From the NCBI GenBank assembly GCA_934153655.1, contig CAKPFH010000015.1, positions 1 to 28,049 of the forward strand: a DNA stretch of 28,049 nucleotides, given 5' to 3'. The DNA comes from an uncultured Bacilli bacterium. GTDB taxonomy: Bacteria; Bacillota_I; Bacilli_A; RF39; UBA660. Positions 22,129 through 28,049 of the stretch are shown here, piece after piece (positions within the stretch are counted from its first letter, which is position 1; each line of letters opens with the position of its first letter). The notes beneath the pieces are model-generated. The model was not told the DNA's origin. It worked only from the letters and a program-made list of their open reading frames with translations, and did no database searches. The position numbers were made by a program, and so were the translations under genes.

Positions 22129-23005
22129 CTATAAATCTTTTTTGATGTTATTTAATTCTTCACTAGAAATGTTAATAATTTCCATGATTTTTAAATCAGT
22201 CATATTTTCATTTAATAATTTTTTGACAATAAGTGTTTGAGTTTCTTTTAGTTTTTGTTCGGCTTCAGTTTTAGCTTTAGCTTCACCTTCATGAAAACCA
22301 GCAAAATATTTTTCTTGATTACGCATTATTTCTTCTGCTTCTGCTCGCATAAGTTTCTCCACATATTCCTTGTTGTTTGAAAAATATTCTAAATTTTTAC
22401 TATAGGTATCAAGTTCATCAAACTTTTTAAAATATTCAAGTTTTTCTTTACTATCTACAGTTAAAAGTTTAAAAAATTTATCAAACATGATAACATTATC
22501 ATAACTTAGATTGTCATAATAATCAAGGTTTATGTTGATTATTGTTAAAATATTATCATCAATTTTTTCATCTGGGTAAGGTATGGTATGAATTTTTTTA
22601 CCAGGAATTTCTAAGTTTTTATTTTTATACCAGTTAAGATTAACTAAAATAACTTTAAAAATGGCATCTCTTGCATAATAACTACAACCATTATTATTAT
22701 AAAAATTAAGTAAAGTATTAAAAGCATAGTTTAAATTTCTTGTATAAATTCCTTCATAGTTATTATTAAGTTCAATAACTATTTTTTCATTTTTATATTC
22801 AACTATTAAATCAACATACTTAGTTCTTTCTTTTTTATTGGTTCTTGTTAGTCTTACATTTTTAACACTTACTTTACCTTTTAATTCTTTAACATCACAT
22901 TCGAGTATTTGAGATGCTACCCATGATGGCAACTTTAATGTCTTTCTCATTAAATAAATTAGAAAACAAAATATCATTTCTTACTTGTAAAATTTCAGTT
23001 TGCAT
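22129..23005 (-). pseudogene. Rpn/PD-(D/E)XK nuclease-family transposase gene with a 5' frameshift
   Basis: The long frame (from 22977) encodes a PD-(D/E)XK-type nuclease of the Rpn recombination-promoting family: KYVDLIVEYKNEKIVIELNN gives D...ExN (D56, E69, N71). A basic-acidic helical region and the typical C-terminal MTDLKIMEIINISSEEL follow. The natural start appears to be ATG at 23005, after AAAGGGGG. It opens a different frame reading MQTEILQVRNDILFSNLFNE, the usual family N-terminus. The two frames join near 22940-22950 (NEKD against MRKTLKLPSW). A one-base indel there would restore one protein. So it is a recent pseudogene, a sequencing error, or a frameshifted gene restarted at M10. 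Family members amplify as insertion-sequence-like genes. Confidence 0.78.
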
Positions 23006-23052
23006 ATTCCCCCTTTCCCTTAAATATTTAAGTATTTTAATCCGGATGAATA

Positions 23053-23082
23053 CACCATAACAGATAATATAAAAAAATGCAA
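23053..23082 (-). promoter_or_regulatory. Probable promoter of the Rpn-family gene
   Basis: TTGCAT (23082-23077) and TATGGT (23058-23053) are 18 bp apart on the minus strand, about 48 bp before the ATG at 23005. The remaining sequence up to 23211 is very AT-rich with no other signal seen. Confidence 0.5.
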
Positions 23083-23211
23083 ATCATAAAACCACTTTTT
23101 AAAATCACGATTTAAATAAAAAAATAAAGAAAAATTTATTTTTGCTATAAGTAATTTTCTTTATTTAAAAAATAATATTTATAAATTTTAAATTTGATAA
23201 AAAAATTCAAG

Positions 23212-23240
23212 CAAAAAAAAATTAAAAAAATTTTTTAATT
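23212..23240 (-). terminator. A/T-only terminator of the Tad operon
   Basis: AATTAAAAAA and TTTTTTAATT (23220-23240) form a perfect 10-bp A/T stem. On the minus strand it is followed by eight Ts (to 23213). It lies 44 bp after tadC. A stem without GC pairs is weak, so efficiency is uncertain. Confidence 0.45.
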
Positions 23241-23283
23241 TGACACAAATTTAACATATCAAACATTTTCTTAATTTAATTTT

Positions 23284-23979
23284 TTAACCAAAATAATTTA
23301 AAATAACTGGTCCAAGTATTAAAAGTAGAAGTAAAGGTAAGAAAAATATAACTGATATAATACTTATTTTAAGAGGTAATTTACTAATTCTAGCTCGATT
23401 TTCTAGAACTATTTTTTCTCTTATATAATCTATTTGATTATATAAAGTATCTATTATATTATTACCAAATAAATTAGATTCTCTTATATTTAAAATTATA
23501 TTATTAATCGTATCACTTGGAATTCTTTCTTTTAAAAGAGTTAAAGCTTCATCTAAACTTTTTCCCATCTCAACTTCTCTTATTACTTCTCTAAATTCTA
23601 AAGCCAATTCATTATCAATACTATTACTTGTAGTTTTAATAGCTTTTATTAAGTTATTTCCAGATTCAATTGATAAAGCCAATATTTCAAAGAAATACAT
23701 AGCTTGATAATCTAATACTCTTCCTCTTTTTTTAATCTTAGTATTAAAATAAAGATTAGGTAAGAAAACATAATATAAATAAGTTAAAATAGGTGCTAAA
23801 ATATAACCAAAATCATTTAAGAATAAAATCATGATAAATAAGAAAATACTAGTAATTATTCTTAAAGTCATAAAAGTGTAAGCATTATGCTTAGCATTAA
23901 TTCCTAATAATTTAATTTTTTTATTCAAACCATTTATAGTTTTCTCACGATAAATTAAATTTACCATATTATTATTCAT
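23284..23979 (-). CDS. tadC: Tad pilus inner-membrane platform protein TadC
   Basis: A 231-residue protein of the type II secretion F (T2SSF) family. The F domain lies at about 95-200 (FFEILALSIESGNNLIKAIK, EVIREVEMGKSLDEAL), with paired helices at about 30-65 and a final membrane helix ISIISVIFFLPLLLLLILGP. In Tad systems TadB and TadC form the platform that the TadA ATPase drives. The start is ATG at 23979, four bases after GGGTGAT; the in-frame GTG lies inside this site. It overlaps tadB by eight bases and is the last gene of the operon. Confidence 0.88.
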   Translation of the reverse strand: MNNNMVNLIYREKTINGLNKKIKLLGINAKHNAYTFMTLRIITSIFLFIMILFLNDFGYILAPILTYLYYVFLPNLYFNTKIKKRGRVLDYQAMYFFEILALSIESGNNLIKAIKTTSNSIDNELALEFREVIREVEMGKSLDEALTLLKERIPSDTINNIILNIRESNLFGNNIIDTLYNQIDYIREKIVLENRARISKLPLKISIISVIFFLPLLLLLILGPVILNYFG

Positions 23980-24985
23980 GATAATCACCCATCTTCATTA
24001 TTCTTTTAATAACTATTATATAAGTAATATATAAAATTAAACAAGTAATAACTATTAAAATACCTAAACTAGAATTAAATAAAGGATTAAAATAAGTATT
24101 ATCTAAAAGATAAATAAATATTATAAAAACAATTGGTATAAATAATAAAACATAATATAAAAATTTACTAGCAGCTGTTAAATTATTAAGTTCATCTTTT
24201 AACTTTTTATTATTAAAGAAAGTTTTTTCAACACTTTCAAATACTTTTACAATATTACCACCTGTTTCATTTAAAATAGTTAAAGAAGTAGTAATATATT
24301 TAGCATCATTAATCTTAACTCTTTCTTCAAATCTTTTAAAAACAATATCTAAACTTAAACCATAGTTAAGATCAACATACATTTTTTTAAATTCCAAACC
24401 AAGAGGAGAATCTAATTCACTTGAAACAAGTTCAATTGATTGCATAATACTTCTACCACTTTTAAAAGAATTATTCATAATAGTAATAGCTTTTAATAAA
24501 TCATTTTCTCTTTCTTTTTTTAATAATTTACTTTTAGAAATTAAAAATATATCTAAAGTATAAAAACCTATTAAAAAAGAAAATATTAATTGAATAAAAG
24601 TAAAACTTTCATTTTTAAATATATCAAATACTAAAACTATTAATATAAATAAGAAACTAATTATTAATTTTTTACTAATAAAATCCATTTTATCTAAATA
24701 ATCTTTATTTTCTTTATTAATATATTTTCTATATTTTAAAGAATATTTAGTTAAGAATTTACTTTTATACAATTTTTTAGATATTTTACTAACTAATTTA
24801 TCATAACTATTAAAGATATTATCAAACAATTTAGAATCATGACTTTCTTTATATATACTATATTTTAATAATCTTTTATTAATTAAAACTTTTCTTCTTA
24901 AAAGTTTATAGTAATAGATAACTATTGCTAGTAAAAATAATAAAATTAATATTAAAATATAATAACTTACTAATCTAATATTCAT
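23972..24985 (-). CDS. tadB: Tad pilus inner-membrane platform protein TadB
   Basis: A 337-residue T2SSF-family protein: an N-terminal membrane helix (about 6-27), a basic cytoplasmic stretch, helices at about 108-150, and the F domain at about 160-270 (IMNNSFKSGRSIMQSIELVS, LNETGGNIVKVFESVE). Two C-terminal membrane helices follow (YYVLLFIPIVFIIFIYLL and LGILIVITCLILYITYII). It lies 16 bp after tadA and overlaps tadC. The order A-B-C is the conserved tad arrangement. Confidence 0.9.
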   Translation of the reverse strand: MNIRLVSYYILILILLFLLAIVIYYYKLLRRKVLINKRLLKYSIYKESHDSKLFDNIFNSYDKLVSKISKKLYKSKFLTKYSLKYRKYINKENKDYLDKMDFISKKLIISFLFILIVLVFDIFKNESFTFIQLIFSFLIGFYTLDIFLISKSKLLKKERENDLLKAITIMNNSFKSGRSIMQSIELVSSELDSPLGLEFKKMYVDLNYGLSLDIVFKRFEERVKINDAKYITTSLTILNETGGNIVKVFESVEKTFFNNKKLKDELNNLTAASKFLYYVLLFIPIVFIIFIYLLDNTYFNPLFNSSLGILIVITCLILYITYIIVIKRIMKMGDYHE

Positions 24986-25001
24986 CTACTACTTCCTTTC
25001 T

Positions 25002-26324
25002 TTATTTAAAAATATTATCAAGAGTTTTAATACCTTTATTTCTTATTTTAGATAATACTTTTACATCTTTAGTAATTAATTTAAATTCTCCATCTACTTC
25101 ATTTTCATTTGTTATACCAGTTTGTTCAAATTTGAATATGGAATTAAGAGAAATTTCTTGATTTTTTATCCCAGTTATTTCAGCTATTTCAGTTATTTTT
25201 CTTCTACCATCACTTAGTCTTGCTATGTTTACAACTATGTTAATAGCATCTTTTATATAATCACGAATAGCTGATACAGGTATTTCTATTCCATTCATTA
25301 AAACCATTGTTTCTAAACGGTTTAAAGCATCAACACAACCATTAGCATGAAGAGTTGTTAAACTTCCTTCATGACCGGTATTCATAGCTTGAAGCATATC
25401 AAAGGCTTCTTTACCACGAACTTCACCAACAATTATTCTATCAGGTCGCATTCTTAAAGAATTTCTTACTAAATCACGAATTGTAACTTCACTTTTAGAA
25501 TCATAATTATCAACTCTAGTTTCCAAAGAGATAACATGACTTTGCTTTAAACGAAGTTCAGCAGCATCTTCTATAGTTATTATTCTTTCATTATCAGAGA
25601 TGAAACTTGATAAAATATTTAAAATAGTAGTTTTACCAGATCCGGTTCCTCCACATACTAAAATATTTAAACGAGATTTAACACAGGCTTCTAAAAATAA
25701 AGCCATATCATTTGTCATTGTTCCATTACGAAGTAAATCTTCAATACTATTTAAATCTTCTTTAAACTTACGAATAGTTAAAATTGGACCCTTCAATGAT
25801 AATGGAGGAATAATAGCATTTATTCTTGAACCATCCTTAAGTCTTGCATCAACCATAGGACTTGAAGAATCAATGGTTCTACCAAGAGGTCCTACTATCT
25901 TTTGAATAGTTCTTAAAATATGATTAGAATTAATAAAAGATATACTTTCATCTTTAACTAACTTACCATTTATTTCAACATACACCTCATCTGGAGCATT
26001 TACCATGATTTCAGTTACATTTTTATCTTTTAAAAGTTCGGTAATTGGTCCATAACCATTTATTTCATTATCAATTAAATTAAATACATAACTACGTTTA
26101 AGATTAGATATATCACTTCCTAAATATTTATCTATTTCATAGTTTATATATTCATTTAAATTATAACCATTTGGTATATTATTATCAATTATATTTTGAA
26201 TTATAATACTTCTTATTTCATCTAATTTATCTTTTTCTTTAAATACTTCATAGTCAGTTTCTATCTCAGGAAGATTATTTTTAACATTAACATAAAACTC
26301 ACTTGAAAAACTTTTACTTTTCAT
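25002..26324 (-). CDS. tadA: Tad/CpaF-family pilus assembly ATPase TadA
   Basis: A 440-residue secretion ATPase of the CpaF branch that powers Tad pilus assembly. Seen: Walker A GGTGSGKTT (225-233), Asp box IITIEDAAEL (248-257), Walker B RPDRIIVGEVRG (293-304), and His box GHEGSLTTLHANG (317-329). The N-terminal domain has GYGPITELLKDKNVTEIMVN, typical of the family. The ribosome site GAGGGGG lies in the 3' end of the tadZ-like gene, which it overlaps by 11 bp. Family call is firm. A DNA-transfer role (VirB11) is ruled out by the tadB/tadC neighbours. Confidence 0.95.
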   Translation of the reverse strand: MKSKSFSSEFYVNVKNNLPEIETDYEVFKEKDKLDEIRSIIIQNIIDNNIPNGYNLNEYINYEIDKYLGSDISNLKRSYVFNLIDNEINGYGPITELLKDKNVTEIMVNAPDEVYVEINGKLVKDESISFINSNHILRTIQKIVGPLGRTIDSSSPMVDARLKDGSRINAIIPPLSLKGPILTIRKFKEDLNSIEDLLRNGTMTNDMALFLEACVKSRLNILVCGGTGSGKTTILNILSSFISDNERIITIEDAAELRLKQSHVISLETRVDNYDSKSEVTIRDLVRNSLRMRPDRIIVGEVRGKEAFDMLQAMNTGHEGSLTTLHANGCVDALNRLETMVLMNGIEIPVSAIRDYIKDAINIVVNIARLSDGRRKITEIAEITGIKNQEISLNSIFKFEQTGITNENEVDGEFKLITKDVKVLSKIRNKGIKTLDNIFK

Positions 26325-27075
26325 GACAATCCCCCTCTTTTAATAAATCAAGAGCTATTTTTTCTAATAATTTATATTCTTTATCACTTAATACTTTATT
26401 TAAAGTAATAATAGATCCAGCTAGAACATATTTATCAATTGTTTTAACAAAGAAACTTTCATTTAAACGATAAGAAATATTATATTCTAAAAAAGATCTT
26501 ATATCATATAAAGAAAAATATTTTTCTTCGACATTTATGCCTTCATTTAATAAAATTCTAAGATCAGTAAAATTAATATCTTTACATATATTAATAAATG
26601 ATTTAGTATTAACAAGATCAATAGGATCATTAGTCATAATATTTAAAATAGTATCAGATTCATCATAGATAACAATATTTAAATCCATTAAAACATGAGA
26701 AGTATCAATTAAAACAACATCATAATTATATTTAGCACAATTAACTATTTGTTCTATGTATTTTAGATTAATTAAAGATGCTTGACGAGGGTCTTTACAA
26801 CTTGCAAGAACTGATATGTTATCATTATATTTAGTTACATAATCATTAAATTCTTTAAAACGATTATTACTAATATCATCAACTAAGTTAAAGATATTTT
26901 TATTAGGTTCAAGATTTAAGCTAACAGATATGCTATTGGTGTATAAATCAAAGTCTAAAATAATTGTTTTTTTATTTAAATTACTATAAACCCCAGCTAG
27001 ATTTAAAAGATTAGTAGTCTTACCTACCCCACCTTTTCTACTTGTTATAGTAATAACTTTCCCAACACTTGTCAT
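26314..27075 (-). CDS. tadZ: ParA/MinD-family ATPase, TadZ/CpaE-like
   Basis: A 253-residue P-loop ATPase with the deviant Walker A KGGVGKTT (14-21), the acidic IILDFDLYTNSIS (38-50) and DVVLIDTSHVL (about 119-129). TadZ/CpaE proteins position the pilus machine at the pole. The usual N-terminal receiver-like domain is absent, so this is the ATPase domain alone. Its place directly before tadA, with an 11-bp overlap, supports the role. The ribosome site AGAGGT precedes the ATG. A plasmid ParA is excluded by context. Confidence 0.82.
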   Translation of the reverse strand: MTSVGKVITITSRKGGVGKTTNLLNLAGVYSNLNKKTIILDFDLYTNSISVSLNLEPNKNIFNLVDDISNNRFKEFNDYVTKYNDNISVLASCKDPRQASLINLKYIEQIVNCAKYNYDVVLIDTSHVLMDLNIVIYDESDTILNIMTNDPIDLVNTKSFINICKDINFTDLRILLNEGINVEEKYFSLYDIRSFLEYNISYRLNESFFVKTIDKYVLAGSIITLNKVLSDKEYKLLEKIALDLLKEGDCHEK

Positions 27076-27082
27076 ATAACCT

Positions 27083-27580
27083 CTAACAATCTATGATATC
27101 AAAACGAGTTCGATAATCACTTAATACTTTTTTCGTATTTTTATCAATTATTATATAATCTTTATACTTCTTTTCACCTTCAACCATGATAACTATTACT
27201 TCTGTACCCTTTTTTATTTTAGTATTAACTGGGTATAAGTAATCAATGAAAACATCATCACGACCATTTATTTCACAAACATAATAATATAAGAAATGTT
27301 CTTTAGAGGATACTACAATACTATCAAAACATTTTATATCAGGATCATTATAATTATTTTTTTCAAGCTTTGGTATTAAGAAAACTATTACATATAAAAG
27401 GAATAATAAAACTATAATAAAGTAAAAGTATCTAAAATCAAATGTTATTATCATACAAGTAATAAGTGGTAAAATAAGACCAAATATATAAAATAAAACT
27501 AAAATATTTAACTTACTACGAAGTTGCATATTTAATAAAATTTCTCTTTCTTCTTTTGTGATTTTACGCATTTTTTTCAT
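27083..27580 (-). CDS. Membrane protein of the Tad operon, unknown family (165 aa)
   Basis: Two adjacent membrane helices lie at about 24-46 (LNILVLFYIFGLILPLITCMI) and 49-68 (FRYFYFIIVLLFLLYVIVFL). A C-terminal soluble domain of about 90 residues is strand-rich (IVVSSKEHFLYYYVCEINGRDD, VIVIMVEGEKKYKDYIII). The start is ATG at 27580, nine bases after GGAG. It overlaps tadE by 17 bp and is 7 bp from tadZ, so it is translated within the pilus operon. It may be a platform or assembly accessory. Family not recognised. Confidence 0.75.
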   Translation of the reverse strand: MKKMRKITKEEREILLNMQLRSKLNILVLFYIFGLILPLITCMIITFDFRYFYFIIVLLFLLYVIVFLIPKLEKNNYNDPDIKCFDSIVVSSKEHFLYYYVCEINGRDDVFIDYLYPVNTKIKKGTEVIVIMVEGEKKYKDYIIIDKNTKKVLSDYRTRFDIIDC

Positions 27581-27896
27581 AATTTTCATCTCCTATTATC
27601 TTACTTGTTGAAACACAAGCAGGATCACCTAATATTTTATTTAAACCTGGGGTGGTAATTGATGTACATGATTTAAGTTCAATAAGAAGCCCATCACTAG
27701 TTTCTTTTTTATTTAAAAATATATCATAATTTTTATCTTTAATAGTATTAGTATTTTCATTAACATCACTTAAAACACTTTCTAAGTGCATTTTCATAAC
27801 ATTAAGTTTACCAATATCAACAAGAGCAAGTATTATAAATATTAATATTGGTAAAATAAGAATAAATTCTACTAACGCTTGACCTTTTTTATTCAT
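27564..27896 (-). CDS. tadE: TadE-like pseudopilin
   Basis: The 110-residue protein starts MNKKGQALVEFILILPILIF, the TadE-like domain with its QALVEF motif and hydrophobic helix (about 8-28). The rest is an extracytoplasmic segment with two cysteines (SCTSIT, DPACVST) that could form a disulfide. TadE/TadF pseudopilins are minor components of Tad pili. The start is ATG at 27896, seven bases after GGAG; an ATG two codons earlier is too close to that site. A hairpin lies just upstream at 27907-27937. Confidence 0.85.
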   Translation of the reverse strand: MNKKGQALVEFILILPILIFIILALVDIGKLNVMKMHLESVLSDVNENTNTIKDKNYDIFLNKKETSDGLLIELKSCTSITTPGLNKILGDPACVSTSKIIGDENYEKNA

Positions 27897-27906
27897 TTTC
27901 ATACTC

Positions 27907-27937
27907 CTTTCAAAATATCTAAAAGATACTTTGAAAG
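27907..27937 (-). promoter_or_regulatory. Hairpin abutting the tadE ribosome site
   Basis: CTTTCAAAGTATCT (27937-27924) pairs with AGATATTTTGAAAG (27920-27907): 14 pairs including one G-U that forms only in minus-strand RNA. The 3' arm contains the AAAG and first G of the AAAGGAG ribosome site. A role in translation control or processing is possible. Confidence 0.6.
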
Positions 27938-27954
27938 AAATACAAAAGTATTTC
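27937..27954 (-). terminator. Short hairpin after the upstream surface-protein gene
   Basis: GAAATAC-TTTT-GTATTTC (27954-27937) is a perfect 7-bp stem starting 4 nt after the upstream stop codon. Only TTTC follows, so it is at best a weak terminator or a 3'-end stabiliser. Confidence 0.4.
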
Positions 27955-27958
27955 TATT

Positions 27959-28049
27959 TTATAAACTTATTGTAAATGGATTAGATTTAGTTCCATCTCC
28001 TCCAGTTATTTTAACGGTTGATTTAAGGTATAGAGAGGGGCGGACAGCA
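27959..28049 (-). CDS. C-terminus of a probable secreted surface protein (partial)
   Basis: The window's right edge holds the last 29 codons of a minus-strand gene, ending LKSTVKITGGDGTKSNPFTI then SL and TAA. This VRP...LKS-VKITGGDGT-SNP-TI ending resembles the C-termini of secreted proteins abundant in gut Firmicutes and Mollicutes. Being directly upstream of tadE in the same direction, it could be part of the pilus operon (for example an adhesin or pilin-like protein). The N-terminus lies outside the window. Confidence 0.6.
   Translation of the reverse strand, partial: AVRPSLYLKSTVKITGGDGTKSNPFTISL

Noticed and set aside
1..28049. CRISPR arrays, rRNA genes, riboswitches
   Set aside because: No regularly spaced direct repeats, no rRNA segments and no recognisable riboswitch core were seen on either strand.

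Overview
The window looks like a chromosomal contig of a very AT-rich, low-GC Gram-positive bacterium. The best match is a Mollicutes-like or Erysipelotrichia/Bacilli lineage of gut type. This rests on gene content: an SRP54 gene, a sufCDSU cluster, the miaB-ymcA pair, TspO, YtxH/DUF948 proteins, a Cse60-like small protein and a compact Tad pilus locus. The standard code (table 11) is in use: Trp is TGG in the conserved proteins, and TGA serves as a stop, for example at the end of sufD. No lineage assignment is possible without a database search.

Region 1 (1-3390) is a small integrated mobile element of about 3.1 kb. An exact 18-bp repeat at 189-206 and 3317-3334 is the 3' end of a tRNA-Gly gene including its CCA. 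Between the copies lie an HUH-type rolling-circle replication initiator, two small overlapping unknown genes, a ribbon-helix-helix repressor with a promoter/operator of its own, and a complete tyrosine integrase read toward the tRNA. Several strong hairpins (289-324, 1310-1356, 2162-2216, 2269-2290) are candidate replication or regulatory sites. No capsid, relaxase or export gene is visible, so it resembles an integrative cryptic plasmid or a phage satellite. Two minus-strand terminators at 85-150 probably belonged to the tRNA-Gly gene before the insertion separated them.

Region 2 (3391-4030) is AT-rich and gene-poor. It holds the tRNA-Gly promoter, an inverted fragment of tRNA-Gly, a probable gene relic and the terminator of the next operon.

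Region 3 (4031-9775, minus strand) is one long co-oriented run starting at a promoter near 9750: a small membrane-anchored unknown protein, a two-sensor-domain protein with a degenerate GGDEF domain, a YihY/BrkB membrane protein, miaB, a ymcA/ylbF-family gene, an unknown gene, and finally tRNA-Arg(CCT) with its own terminator.

Region 4 (9776-14210, minus) is ffh followed by sufC, a short sufD-like gene, sufS and sufU. This is a SUF iron-sulfur cluster operon without a sufB gene in view. The radical-SAM enzyme MiaB next door is a likely client.

Region 5 (14241-23082, mostly minus) holds dinB, tspO (apparently with an ATT start codon), two unknown genes, an envelope-associated operon (lipoprotein, disordered acidic protein, DUF948, YtxH), trmB, a plus-strand coiled-coil small protein, a Cse60-like small protein, and an Rpn/PD-(D/E)XK transposase-family gene with an apparent 5' frameshift.

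Region 6 (23212-28049, minus) is a Tad-type pilus operon: the C-terminus of a secreted repeat-type protein, tadE-like, an unknown membrane protein, tadZ-like, tadA, tadB and tadC, closed by an A/T-only terminator-like hairpin.
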